Below, in pieces: positions 34,945 through 43,622 of a stretch of DNA of 64,000 bases (positions are counted from its first letter, which is position 1; each line of letters begins with the position of its first letter). A program made the translations under genes and the position numbers. This stretch comes from Acidobacteriota bacterium (GTDB taxonomy: Bacteria > Acidobacteriota > Terriglobia > Terriglobales > Acidobacteriaceae): assembly GCA_018268755.1 (NCBI GenBank), contig JAFDVW010000019.1, positions 88,348 through 152,347 on the forward strand. The letters run 5' to 3'. The notes beneath the pieces are model-generated. The model saw only the letters and a program-made list of their open reading frames with translations. It was not told the DNA's origin and ran no database searches.

Positions 34945-36001
34945 GAATCGCCTCCTCGCGGAATGCCACGCCAAAGCCGGGACGATCGGGCACCACGGCC
35001 AGACCGTCTTTCACCTCGAAGGGATGCTGCAGCAAAGGATCCAGCCAGTCGAAGGACTCAATGGCGATCAGGTTCGGATACGCCGCGGCAAGATGGAGAT
35101 CATGTTCCCGATAAAAATGCGGCGCCAGCTTCAGCAGATGCGATTCCGCCAGGCCTGCCACCAGCCGCCAGCCGGTGACTCCGCCCACGCGTAGCAGGTC
35201 GGGCTGCACGACTGTAATCGCGCGAGCCGAAACCAGGCGGCGGAAGGGGGCGACGCCAAACTCCCGTTCACCCGCCGCGAGAGGAATTTCGGTTTGAGCG
35301 GAGAGCCGCAGATAGCTTTCGAGGTCATCCTTGGCGAAGGGCTCTTCCAGCCAGGCCACCCGGTATTCTTCAATACGGCGGGTCAGACGCAATGCGCCAT
35401 CGAGGGTGAGCCCCTGATTGGCATCGATCATCAGCTGGCGGTCCGGACCGATCATTTTGCGCACGGCGCGTATGCGCTCAACGTCGCGGTCTTCCTTGCC
35501 GCCGACTTTCAGCTTTACCGCCTGAAATCCACGGGCCAGATAGCGCGAAACTTCGTCGGAGAGTTGCGCATCGCTATAAGAGAGCCAGCCGCCGCTGCCG
35601 TAGACGGGAACCGCTTTCCGGTTAGCGCCGAACAACAAGGCGGCCGGAACCCCCAGCCGTTTGCCCAGAAGGTCCCAAAGGGCCACGTCGATGGCGGCGG
35701 TGCCCCACATGGCCACGCCTTCCCGGCCGATATATTCCGTGGTCTTGAGGTTTTGCTCGTAGATGGCGCGAATCTGGTCAGCGTCGCAACCAACGACATA
35801 GCGCTTAAGCTCGTGGTCAATAATCCCGCGCAGAAGCTGCGGGGCATAGTCGAAGGAGAGCATGTAGCTGAGGCCGGAGAGCCCGCCGGCGTGGACTTCC
35901 ACCAGGATCAGGTCAAGAAAGCACAGTTCGTGCGTGGAGTCCGCGATGGGCGGATTAAAAGGCACACGCAGCCATTCCGTCTTTATGTCATCAATCTTCA
36001 T
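34922..36001 (-). CDS. Mandelate racemase/enolase-superfamily dehydratase
   Basis: A 359-aa protein starting at MKIDDIKTEW (36001); the open frame extends upstream over the cupin gene but is not needed. The capping domain is followed by a barrel with VKLKVGG (KxK-type lysine), metal ligands in DANQG, LEEP and AGERE, and a HFYREHD stretch near the C-terminal end. It is not a close relative of the protein at 17708. It lies between a cupin and an SDR in the LacI operon, which suggests sugar-acid dehydration or epimerisation. The exact substrate is open. Confidence 0.88.
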   Translation of the reverse strand: MKIDDIKTEWLRVPFNPPIADSTHELCFLDLILVEVHAGGLSGLSYMLSFDYAPQLLRGIIDHELKRYVVGCDADQIRAIYEQNLKTTEYIGREGVAMWGTAAIDVALWDLLGKRLGVPAALLFGANRKAVPVYGSGGWLSYSDAQLSDEVSRYLARGFQAVKLKVGGKEDRDVERIRAVRKMIGPDRQLMIDANQGLTLDGALRLTRRIEEYRVAWLEEPFAKDDLESYLRLSAQTEIPLAAGEREFGVAPFRRLVSARAITVVQPDLLRVGGVTGWRLVAGLAESHLLKLAPHFYREHDLHLAAAYPNLIAIESFDWLDPLLQHPFEVKDGLAVVPDRPGFGVAFREEAIREYRIKN

Positions 36002-36006
36002 GTTAG

Positions 36007-36429
36007 TTATTTTTTCCCTTCCGCGGGAAAGCCGCGGGACTCGTAATAACGCACCATGGCATCGCGGGCTTCGCGCCACTGCCGTCCGTCTTCTACGGGG
36101 ATTTCTCCCGGCCAGATGCTCACATAGATGTATTGCAAGGGCACGTCGCCGATGTTCTCCACATGGTGCTGCGTGTTCAGGGGAATGAAGGCCACCGCAG
36201 GACCGGAGGTCTCTTTGGTTTCGCCGCCAATATGCACGCGGGCCTTGCCGGACACCATGAAGTACATCTGCACAAAGGTGGCATGGGCATTGGTCGGCGT
36301 GGCGCGGCCCGGCGCGATGGACTCCATGACTGCTTCGAAACACCTGGTGTCATCGCGCGGAATGAGCATGGTGTACAGGCTTCCGGCACACCAGAACTCT
36401 TCCCCCTCATTGAGTTGTCTGCAAATCAC
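36007..36429 (-). CDS. Small cupin-domain protein
   Basis: A 140-aa single-domain cupin. The barrel is visible in THATFVQMYF-like and GKARVHIGGE strands with PLNTQHHVEN supplying C-terminal His ligands; the N-terminal motif has fewer ligands than usual. Such proteins can bind metal and act as isomerases, epimerases or sugar-sensing accessory proteins. It sits 30 bp after the LacI gene and 5 bp before the dehydratase gene, so it belongs to the same operon. A role such as sugar isomerisation is only an inference. Confidence 0.82.
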   Translation of the reverse strand: MICRQLNEGEEFWCAGSLYTMLIPRDDTRCFEAVMESIAPGRATPTNAHATFVQMYFMVSGKARVHIGGETKETSGPAVAFIPLNTQHHVENIGDVPLQYIYVSIWPGEIPVEDGRQWREARDAMVRYYESRGFPAEGKK

Positions 36430-36459
36430 AGGGCCCTCTTTCTGGATTGGAAATAAGAC

Positions 36460-37560
36460 TCAGGAATTACTGGCTTCGCCATTAGGGGAGAGCAACGGGC
36501 GGCAGGTCTCGCGCTTGACCAGCAGGGCCGGCAGCAGCACTTCTGGAAAGCGCTGGCCCTGCATTTTGATTTTGCTGATGGCCATCCTGGCGAGTTGCCG
36601 GCCGACTTCTTCCGCATCGACGCGCACGCTGGTGAGCGCCGGCATGCGGGACTGTCCATAGAGATCATCGAATCCGACCAGGCTGATGTCGCGCGGCACT
36701 TCCAGTCCCTGCATGCGCAGCGCTTCCCAGGCGCCATAGGCGACGTCGTCGTTGCCGGCAAGTATGGCGGTGAGCGGCGCCTTCTGCTCCAGCATCATGC
36801 GGGCGCTATGAAAGCCATTGAGAAAGCGGTCGTCGGAGAGGCTGGCGGTCTGCGCCTTCGCCTCGAGGCCAGCTTCCTTCATGGTCCGGGCGTAGCCCTC
36901 GAAGCGGTTGCGGTACCAGGGCACGGAGACATCGCCGATGAACCAGATGTGCTTATGGCCCAGCTGGAGCAGATAGCGCGTGGCCTCGACTGCGCCGGTG
37001 AAATCGTCGAAGCGCACCTGGTCGTAAGGCTCACGGCAGTGTTCGGTCACGAAATTATTAGCCAGCAGCACGTAGTGGATGCCGCGCTTCTCCAGGCTGC
37101 GGGTAAAGTTGTCGTAGTTGGCCCCGGCCAGAATCACGCAGTCGGCAATCCCGTTGCTCTGCAAGACGGGAGGCAGGCGCAAATCACCGGCGCTGACCGC
37201 CGGCAGATAGCGGAAGCGAGTGTAGATGACAAAATATCCCGACTCCTCACAATACTCTTCGACGCCTTGCAGTACATGGGAGTGAAAGGGATGGAGAAAG
37301 TCGCGGTTGCTCAGGATGAAAGACAGAGTAGGCGAAGAATTGCGGGCAAAGCTGCGGGCGCGCGCATTGGGGCGATAATTCAGCTCCTCCAGCGCCTCCT
37401 GCACGCGGGCGCGCAGTTCGGGATTGACGTCGGGCAGGTTATTCATCACCCGCGAGACGGTGCCGACCGAAACCTGGGCGCGGCGGGCCACCTCGCGAAT
37501 GGTGACCGGCACACCGCCGTTTTTGCCTTTGCGATTTCGCTTTCCCATGAACCGGTTCAT
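36460..37560 (-). CDS. LacI-family transcriptional repressor
   Basis: About 362-366 aa. The DNA-binding domain TIREVARRAQVSVGTVSRVMN with the hinge helix region (LEELNYRPNARARS) is followed by a periplasmic-binding-protein-like effector domain ending near residue 345. Two ATG codons (37560 and 37548) could start it; the palindrome CATGAACCGGTTCATG spans both, so the operator overlaps the translation start. It probably represses its own operon and the divergent hydrolase gene, and is relieved by a sugar derived from the glycan. Confidence 0.93.
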   Translation of the reverse strand: MNRFMGKRNRKGKNGGVPVTIREVARRAQVSVGTVSRVMNNLPDVNPELRARVQEALEELNYRPNARARSFARNSSPTLSFILSNRDFLHPFHSHVLQGVEEYCEESGYFVIYTRFRYLPAVSAGDLRLPPVLQSNGIADCVILAGANYDNFTRSLEKRGIHYVLLANNFVTEHCREPYDQVRFDDFTGAVEATRYLLQLGHKHIWFIGDVSVPWYRNRFEGYARTMKEAGLEAKAQTASLSDDRFLNGFHSARMMLEQKAPLTAILAGNDDVAYGAWEALRMQGLEVPRDISLVGFDDLYGQSRMPALTSVRVDAEEVGRQLARMAISKIKMQGQRFPEVLLPALLVKRETCRPLLSPNGEASNS

Positions 37561-37599
37561 GAAATAAGATGTTTACCGTGAAAGCAGGCCACCTGTCAA
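37546..37599 (-). promoter_or_regulatory. LacI promoter with overlapping operator
   Basis: On the minus strand: TTGACA (37599-37594), an 18-bp spacer and TAAACA (37575-37570). The 16-bp perfect palindrome CATGAACCGGTTCATG (37546-37561), with the central CG typical of LacI operators, sits just after the predicted start site. Confidence 0.8.
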
Positions 37600-37656
37600 T
37601 CCCTTTCTCCTGATGAAAGATCCTCAGATAACTGCGCTTGTCTTGCAGAAATTCCC

Positions 37657-37701
37657 TTGACAAGGCGAGACGGTCGAAATACGTTCATGAACTGATTCAC
37701 A
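37657..37701 (+). promoter_or_regulatory. Hydrolase promoter with second LacI-type operator
   Basis: TTGACA (37657-37662), a 17-bp spacer and TACGTT (37680-37685) are followed directly by CATGAACTGATTCACA (37686-37701). The latter shares the CATGAAC half and TTCA with the perfect operator at 37546. Binding here would block transcription of the hydrolase gene. Confidence 0.75.
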
Positions 37702-37740
37702 CACTTGTCACCATTCCCTTTTGGAGAGCAGTCTCGACCT

Positions 37741-39711
37741 ATGAAAGCGTTCTCCCGTCTCAGCCTGTTGTTTCCCCTGCTTGCCGGCCTGGCGCTGGCC
37801 CAAACCGACGCGCGTCAGCTCAAGCCCATTCTGAATGAGGAAATCCTGGCGCCGCAGGTGCCGGTCTTTCAGCTTCGCCAGTACATCGTGGAGCGCGTGG
37901 CCAAGCCGCCCGCTCCCAAGAGCGCGGCCCAGTGGAGTGCGGAGGCGAGCAAGCTGCGCGAGCAGTTATTGAAAGAGGTGGTCTTCCATGGCTGGCCGCA
38001 AGAGTGGGTAAATGCGCCGCCCAAATTTGAAGAGGTAGGAACGCTTCCCGGCAAGGGATATCGCATTCGCAAGATGCGCTATGAAATTGTGCCGGGTTTC
38101 CAGTGCATCGCCCTGCTTTACGAGCCGGACAATCTGCGCGGCAAAGTACCGGCGGTGCTAAACGTGCACGGACACGAATACACGCTGGGGCAGACGGCGG
38201 AGTACTTGCAAAAGCGCTCCATCACCATGGCCAAGAATGGCATTCTGACGCTGAGCCTGGACTGGCTGGGCACCGGCCAGCTCAACGTGCCAGGCAACGA
38301 TCATTGGTTCGGAGCGCATATGGACCTTGCCGGAACCAATGAGCTAGGCCTGTTCTACCTAGCCATGCGCAAGGGGCTGGACTATCTCTCTAACCATCCC
38401 AATACCGATCGTACGCGTATAGGCATGACCGGGCTTTCCGGCGGCGGATGGCAGACCATTGTGCTGAGCGCGCTGGATGAACGAGTGCGCGTCGCCATTC
38501 CGGTGGCGGGCTACTCCTCGGTTGGCACGCGGGTCGAAGCCAACGACTACGGCGACATCGGAGACACGGAGCAGTCGGCGACGGATTTTCTGGTGGGCCG
38601 GGACTTCACCCACCTCACCGCCATGCTGGCGCCCCGCCCTGCCTTGCTCATCTTCAACGCGGAAGACGATTGTTGTTTTCGCGCCGGCATGGTGAAGCCG
38701 CTGGTGTATGACGCGATCCAGCCGATCTTTGCGCTGTACGGCAAGCAGGATGCGTTTGCCTGGCATGAGAATCGCGACCCGGGAACGCACAATTATCAAC
38801 TCGACAATCGCACACAGGCCTATCACTTCTTCGCCAAGCACTTTGCCATTCCGCAATTTGACGAGGACGCGAGCGTCGCATTCGAGATCTATAGCCCGGA
38901 AGAACTCTACATCCCGCTGCCGGAAGATAATCTGACCATTCTCGACCTGGCGCGAAAGCTGGCGTCACAAGTGCAGCGCAAGCCGCTGGCAGCGGACGCG
39001 GCGGGACAGCAGGCGGAACGGGAAGCATTGCAATCGACCATCCGTCTGACCTCGGCAAAACTAGAGCGCGCCCGGGCCACGGCCATCAGCAAGCACCTGG
39101 GAGTGGAGAGCAAATCGTATCTTTTCCAGATGAGCGATGGGCTGAGCGCGACGGGGATCTGGTTCCGGGCGATCGGCGTGGCCGACACCGCCCCAGTCAG
39201 CATTCTGCTCAACGACAAAAACAAGGAGGAATCAGCGCAGGCGGCGGCTGACCGCATCAATCGCGGAGAACAGGTGCTGGTGCTGGACACCAGCTTCGTC
39301 GGCAGCACCATGAAGCACGATCTTACGATCGATTATCTGCAGGAACTGTTCGCGGTGGGGGGGCGACCGCTGGGGATTGAAACCCGGCAACTGCTGGAGA
39401 TCACCCGCTGGGCCAAAGAGCGAGCGAACGTGGCCAAGGTACGCGTGCAGACCAGCGGGATGCGCACGCAGCTGGTCTCACTGGTGGCGGCCGCGATTGC
39501 TCCGGATGCGTTTTCGGAAGTCACCAACGACAAAGCCATCCGCAGCCTTTCTTATGCCTTCGAAAAGCCGGTGAGGTATTTCGATGCGCCGGAGTTCTTC
39601 TGCCTGGACCTGTTTCCGCTCACCGACATCGACCGGCTGACCAAGCTGGCGGCCCCAGTCGTGGTAAAGAACACGCCGGAGCAGGAAGCAATCAGCCGAG
39701 GCCTGCCTTGA
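37741..39711 (+). CDS. Secreted alpha/beta-hydrolase (acetylxylan esterase-like)
   Basis: A 656-aa protein with signal peptide (cleavage near LALA-Q). The catalytic domain in the first half has VNVHGHEYT, the nucleophile elbow GLSGGGWQT, and a likely His in GTHNYQ; an Asp/Glu from FNAEDD may complete the triad. The second half is a poorly characterised alpha/beta region. Relatives include acetyl-xylan esterase (AXE1-like) and prolyl-oligopeptidase-fold esterases. It is divergent from the LacI operon and has a LacI-type operator. Removal of acetyl or other ester groups from a hemicellulose or pectin is the probable role. Confidence 0.82.
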   Translation: MKAFSRLSLLFPLLAGLALAQTDARQLKPILNEEILAPQVPVFQLRQYIVERVAKPPAPKSAAQWSAEASKLREQLLKEVVFHGWPQEWVNAPPKFEEVGTLPGKGYRIRKMRYEIVPGFQCIALLYEPDNLRGKVPAVLNVHGHEYTLGQTAEYLQKRSITMAKNGILTLSLDWLGTGQLNVPGNDHWFGAHMDLAGTNELGLFYLAMRKGLDYLSNHPNTDRTRIGMTGLSGGGWQTIVLSALDERVRVAIPVAGYSSVGTRVEANDYGDIGDTEQSATDFLVGRDFTHLTAMLAPRPALLIFNAEDDCCFRAGMVKPLVYDAIQPIFALYGKQDAFAWHENRDPGTHNYQLDNRTQAYHFFAKHFAIPQFDEDASVAFEIYSPEELYIPLPEDNLTILDLARKLASQVQRKPLAADAAGQQAEREALQSTIRLTSAKLERARATAISKHLGVESKSYLFQMSDGLSATGIWFRAIGVADTAPVSILLNDKNKEESAQAAADRINRGEQVLVLDTSFVGSTMKHDLTIDYLQELFAVGGRPLGIETRQLLEITRWAKERANVAKVRVQTSGMRTQLVSLVAAAIAPDAFSEVTNDKAIRSLSYAFEKPVRYFDAPEFFCLDLFPLTDIDRLTKLAAPVVVKNTPEQEAISRGLP

Positions 39712-39751
39712 GCTTGTCAAAGGCAGCTGTTCCTAGGTGGGATGCACCACC
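39706..39751. repeat. 46-bp direct repeat, copy 1
   Basis: It begins CCTTGAGCTTGTCAAAGG and ends GGGATGCACCACC. It matches copy 2 at 39935-39980 except for one base, 229 bp apart. It overlaps the last codons of the hydrolase gene. Confidence 0.9.
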
Positions 39752-39755
39752 AAAT

Positions 39756-39885
39756 CTGTCATCCTGAGCGCAGCGGAGGACCTATGTTTTTCCTGTCCTC
39801 CGCGAATGGCCATATCAGCAACAACCCATAGGTCCTTCGTCGGGAGCTTGCGCGACGCGCAAGCTCCGCATCCTCAGGATGACAG
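39756..39885. repeat. Dispersed palindromic element (CTGTCATCCTGAG family)
   Basis: Outer arms CTGTCATCCTGAG (39756-39768) and CTCAGGATGACAG (39873-39885) form a 13-bp terminal inverted repeat. Inside are a second pair, AGGACCTATG / CATAGGTCCT (39777-39786 / 39827-39836), and a hairpin with 11-bp arms at 39843-39867. It has no coding capacity. Elements of this type recur in acidobacterial genomes and resemble MITE/REP sequences. Confidence 0.85.
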
Positions 39886-39934
39886 AGCAGGTTCATAAAA
39901 TGCGCGCTACGCTCCGCCGGATAGTCGAGGCAGG

Positions 39935-39980
39935 CCTTGAGCTTGTCAAAGGCAGCTGTTCCTACGTGGGATGCACCACC
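39935..39980. repeat. 46-bp direct repeat, copy 2
   Basis: Second copy of the repeat at 39706. It supplies the stop and last codons of eutC (the VVHPT C-terminus). Together the copies bracket the palindromic element. Confidence 0.9.
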
Positions 39981-40708
39981 GCGCTGGTTGGCAATAGAGA
40001 AGACTCTTTCAAGGCCACGCCGGTTAGCTTTTGGGCGCGTGCCGCGGTGAGGTAAAAGGCGAGTTTCCGCGCGGCCGCCTCGTAGTGCAATCCTTCCAGA
40101 CGGATGTTCGAAATGCAGTTGCGTTCCGCATCGCTGCGGCCGGGACGCGGCTGCCAGGTGATGTAAGCGCCGAGGCTGTCGGGAGAGCTCAAACCGGGGC
40201 GCTCGCCGATCAGCACCACGGAAATCTCCGCCGGCAAGGCCGCGCCCACTACATCGCCAACGGCGACGCGCCCTTGCTCTACTACGCAGACCGGGCCCAG
40301 GGTCCAGTCCCTGGGAAGCAGAGGCAATACAGTATCCAGCAACGGCAAGGCATGGCGGTCCACCGCCACGGCGGATAGGCCATCGGCGATGACAACCACC
40401 ACATCACAAGGCTGCGGTTTCAACCGCCCGATGGATTCTGGGCTCAAGCTGCGCCCAAGATTAGGATGCCGCAGGTAGGTGGAACGATCGGAGGCAGCAC
40501 TGTGCAGGAAAAGCGCCGGCAAGTGGCGGGCGCGGAGCCCTTCGCGCAGAGAGGAACCATCGAGCGCGGCATGCACGGCATCGCGCGCCTGGGCATGGGC
40601 GAGCTGAAAGTCCAACACTTCCGCCGTGGCCAGACTTACACCGGTTTTCTGCAGGCCGACGCGAGCGGGCGTATAGGAAGACAGCGACTTGGCGAGGCGA
40701 TCGCTCAT
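39962..40708 (-). CDS. eutC: Ethanolamine ammonia-lyase small subunit
   Basis: A 248-aa EutC. The start (LSSYTPARVGL), HAQARDAVHAALD, RRPDLGR-like (RHPNLGRSLSPES), the VIADGLSA motif and the ISVVLIGERPGLSSPDSLGAYIT motif are diagnostic. With EutB it forms the adenosylcobalamin-dependent enzyme that converts ethanolamine to acetaldehyde and ammonia. ATG overlaps the eutB stop by 4 bp. The C-terminal residues come from a 46-bp repeat. Confidence 0.95.
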   Translation of the reverse strand: MSDRLAKSLSSYTPARVGLQKTGVSLATAEVLDFQLAHAQARDAVHAALDGSSLREGLRARHLPALFLHSAASDRSTYLRHPNLGRSLSPESIGRLKPQPCDVVVVIADGLSAVAVDRHALPLLDTVLPLLPRDWTLGPVCVVEQGRVAVGDVVGAALPAEISVVLIGERPGLSSPDSLGAYITWQPRPGRSDAERNCISNIRLEGLHYEAAARKLAFYLTAARAQKLTGVALKESSLLPTSAVVHPT

Positions 40709-42069
40709 GAGGAAAGAGCACCGGCAATTTCAGGCAGCAAGGACTGGATGTTCAGGCGGCGGTCGCTCTGTTCCAACCAGGCTTCAAACTCGGGCGCGGG
40801 GCGCAGGCCGAGCACCGACCTTATATAAAGAGCGTCGTGAAAGCTGGTGCTTTGGTAGTTCAGCATGACGTCATCGGCGCCGGGAATGCCCATCACATAG
40901 TTCACGCCGGCAGCGGCCAGCAGGGTAAGCAGCGAATCCATGTCATCCTGGTCGGCTTCGGCGTGATTGGTGTAGCAAACGTCGCAGCCCATGGGCAGGC
41001 CGAGCAGCTTGCCGCAAAAGTGGTCTTCGAGGCCGGCGCGGATAATCTGCTTGCCGTCGTAAAGATATTCGGGGCCGATGAATCCGACCACGGTATTGAC
41101 CAGCATCGGGCGGAAGTGACGGGCCACGGCGTAGGCGCGAGCCTCGATAGTCTGCTGGTCGCAACCATGGTGGGCGTTGGCGGAAAGCGCGCTTCCCTGC
41201 CCGGTTTCAAAGTACATGATATTGTCGCCGACGGTGCCGCGACGCAGTTCGCGGGCCGCCTGATGGGCCTCGTCGAGCAGAGCGAGGTTCACGCCGAAGG
41301 AAGTGTTGGTGGCTTCCGTGCCTCCGATCGATTGAAACACCAGATCGATGGGCGCACCCAGGCGCAGGGCCTCCATCTGGGTGGTGATGTGCGCCAGCAC
41401 GCAACTTTGCACGGGAATTTCAAACTTGCAGCGGGCGTGGTCGATCAGGCGCAGCAATGCGGTGGTGGAAGCGACGTTGTCGGAAGCCGGATTGATGCCG
41501 ATGACGGCGTCGCCGGAGCCGAGGGTGAGGCCGTCGACGATGGAAGCCGCGATTCCGACCGGGTCATCGGTAGGGTGATTGGGCTGCAAGCGGGTGGAGA
41601 GGCGGCCGGGCAGGCCGACGGTGGTGCGAAAGCGCGTGACCACGCTCACCTTGCGCGCCACCAGGATCAGGTCCTGCACCCGCATCAGCTTCGCGACCGC
41701 CGCAACCATCTCCGGGGTGAGGCCGGGGCAAATAGAGGCCAAGGTTTCGCCGGTAGCCCGTTCGCTGAGCAGCCAGTCCCGAAATTCGCCCACGGTAAAG
41801 GAGGCGATGGGGGCAAAAGCCGCGGCATGGTGCGAATCCACGATCAGGCGGGTCACTTCGTCGGACTCGTAAGGGATGATGGCTTCCTGCAGGAAATGGG
41901 AGAGCGGCACATCGGCGAGCACCATGCGCGCGGCAACCGATTCTTCCAGCGATGCGGCGGCCACCTCCGCCAGCTGGTCTCCCGAGCGCAGGGGCGTAGC
42001 CTTGGCGAGGAGTTCCCGCAGAGTGGGAAATGTGTAGGTGATGCCGCGAATGGATTGGCTTCGGCGCAT
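40705..42069 (-). CDS. eutB: Ethanolamine ammonia-lyase large subunit
   Basis: A 454-aa EutB of normal length. It is recognised by IRGITYTFPTLRELLAKA, DEVTRLIVDSHH, GDAVIGINPASDN, HITTQMEALRLGAPIDLVFQSIGGTE and CYTNHAEADQDDMD. It carries the ethanolamine and cobalamin-binding active site. Upstream 21 bp is the permease gene. No microcompartment shell, EutE, EutD or EutA reactivase gene is nearby, so this is the minimal cytosolic version; ethanolamine may serve as a nitrogen source. Confidence 0.95.
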   Translation of the reverse strand: MRRSQSIRGITYTFPTLRELLAKATPLRSGDQLAEVAAASLEESVAARMVLADVPLSHFLQEAIIPYESDEVTRLIVDSHHAAAFAPIASFTVGEFRDWLLSERATGETLASICPGLTPEMVAAVAKLMRVQDLILVARKVSVVTRFRTTVGLPGRLSTRLQPNHPTDDPVGIAASIVDGLTLGSGDAVIGINPASDNVASTTALLRLIDHARCKFEIPVQSCVLAHITTQMEALRLGAPIDLVFQSIGGTEATNTSFGVNLALLDEAHQAARELRRGTVGDNIMYFETGQGSALSANAHHGCDQQTIEARAYAVARHFRPMLVNTVVGFIGPEYLYDGKQIIRAGLEDHFCGKLLGLPMGCDVCYTNHAEADQDDMDSLLTLLAAAGVNYVMGIPGADDVMLNYQSTSFHDALYIRSVLGLRPAPEFEAWLEQSDRRLNIQSLLPEIAGALSS

Positions 42070-42090
42070 GGCTGTTTCCTCTGGGCGGTC

Positions 42091-43569
42091 CTACGAATCC
42101 CCGCTTTGCCCCGGTTTGTGCATTTTGTGCCGTCCGCTGGCCAGATGCAAGACCAACAGTACCCCCATGACCGACACGATGCCCCATCCGGCGCGGGTAT
42201 TAGGCGGCATCACCATCAGGATGCATATAAATAAGGTCCACAAGAGGGCCAGGATGTTAATGAGAGGGCCCAATTTCCCCAGGTGCCAGGGCCCCCGTTT
42301 GCCCAGCCAGGCGGCGCGATTCCTCCAGCCGAGAAATACCGGGATGCCATAAGAAAGATAGAAGCCAATGACGCTGATGGAGGTCACCACGGAATAGGCG
42401 CCACTGTAAACCATGGCCAGAAACGCCAGCACCGCGGCCAGCCACAGGGCGGCGGCGGGCGTCTTGTGACGGGGGCTGACGCGGCTCCAGACATGCGAGA
42501 GCGGCATGCCGTTGTCGCGGGCAAAGGCGTAGAAGGTGCGCGAGACCGAGGTGCAGGCGGCGAGGCCGCAGAACCACATGGCCGCCGCAGTGAGCCCGAG
42601 GACGGCCACGCCGGCCCGGTCTCCCAGGCTGAGCTTCACAATCGCAAGCACCGCGGGGATGGAATTTCCCGCGGCATCTTTCGCGTTGAGCACGGTATGG
42701 ATGTCGGGAATGGCCCAGGTCAGCGAGAGGATCAGCAAATATCCGAAGACGCCCGAGACAATGATGGCCATGAGCATGGCGCGCGGGGCCTGGCGGCGCG
42801 GATCGATGGTCTCTTCCGCCACGTGGGCCGAGGCGTCAAAGCCGGTGTAGGTCCACTGCGCCTGCAACAAACCCAGCATGAACAGCCATAAATAAGAAGA
42901 GTGCATGGGAGCGGAGGAACTGGCCTGCCAGAGAAATTCAATGGGCTGTTTAGGGGCAAAGAGCCAGAGGGCGCCAATGAGTACGACAACACCGAGGATG
43001 TGCACGGTCACGCTGAGGTCACTCAGCCAGGCCACCAGGCGCGCCGAGAAATGATTGATGAGTGTCTGCGAGAGCAGCAACAAGCCGTAAACGACAAGCA
43101 AGGAGGTATGATTCGCCGGCAATCCCAGCATGGGGAGCAGGAATTGCGCGCAACCGAAGTCAATGCCGGCAATCGCGGTAATGAGGCCGACGAGATTTAA
43201 CCAGGCCGTGAGCCAGGCCCAAAAGGAACCTCCCAGTTCCTCCGACCAGTGCACCATGCCCCCGGAGGTGGGAAAGGCCGAACACAACTCCGCCATGCTG
43301 AGCGCGACCAGCAACGTGCCCAGGGTGGCAATGGGCCAGCCCAGGGTCATTTCGCGCGGGCCGCCCATGCTCAAGCCGTAATCGAAGAGCGTCACCGCCC
43401 CGGTAAGAATGGAGATTATGGAAAATGAAATGGCGAAGTTAGAAAAGAAGTTGAAGCCGCGCTGGAACTCCTGTTTATAGCCGAGGCCGGCAAGGTCCTG
43501 CGCATCTTTTTGCTCGCGAGTGGAAGCGAGCGAGCCGGCGGGATCCGGCAACTTTGATGAACTGTTCAT
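42091..43569 (-). CDS. Amino-acid/amine permease, probable ethanolamine transporter
   Basis: A 492-aa APC-superfamily transporter with about 12 hydrophobic segments. The N-terminal loop GYKQEFQRGFNFFSNFAISFSIISI and the helix with ELCSAFPTSGGMVHW are typical of the GABA/ethanolamine permease branch. Position directly before eutB supports ethanolamine import. A general amino-acid substrate cannot be excluded. Confidence 0.85.
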   Translation of the reverse strand: MNSSSKLPDPAGSLASTREQKDAQDLAGLGYKQEFQRGFNFFSNFAISFSIISILTGAVTLFDYGLSMGGPREMTLGWPIATLGTLLVALSMAELCSAFPTSGGMVHWSEELGGSFWAWLTAWLNLVGLITAIAGIDFGCAQFLLPMLGLPANHTSLLVVYGLLLLSQTLINHFSARLVAWLSDLSVTVHILGVVVLIGALWLFAPKQPIEFLWQASSSAPMHSSYLWLFMLGLLQAQWTYTGFDASAHVAEETIDPRRQAPRAMLMAIIVSGVFGYLLILSLTWAIPDIHTVLNAKDAAGNSIPAVLAIVKLSLGDRAGVAVLGLTAAAMWFCGLAACTSVSRTFYAFARDNGMPLSHVWSRVSPRHKTPAAALWLAAVLAFLAMVYSGAYSVVTSISVIGFYLSYGIPVFLGWRNRAAWLGKRGPWHLGKLGPLINILALLWTLFICILMVMPPNTRAGWGIVSVMGVLLVLHLASGRHKMHKPGQSGDS

Positions 43570-43622
43570 GGTCCCCCCTGTTATGGGGCAGGTAGCTTAC
43601 CAGAACCGGCAATTTCCACTTA

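Noticed and set aside
39706..39980. Two 46-bp repeats considered as a CRISPR remnant
   Set aside because: There are only two copies, spaced by a palindromic element, with overlap into coding regions; no cas gene or further repeats are present.
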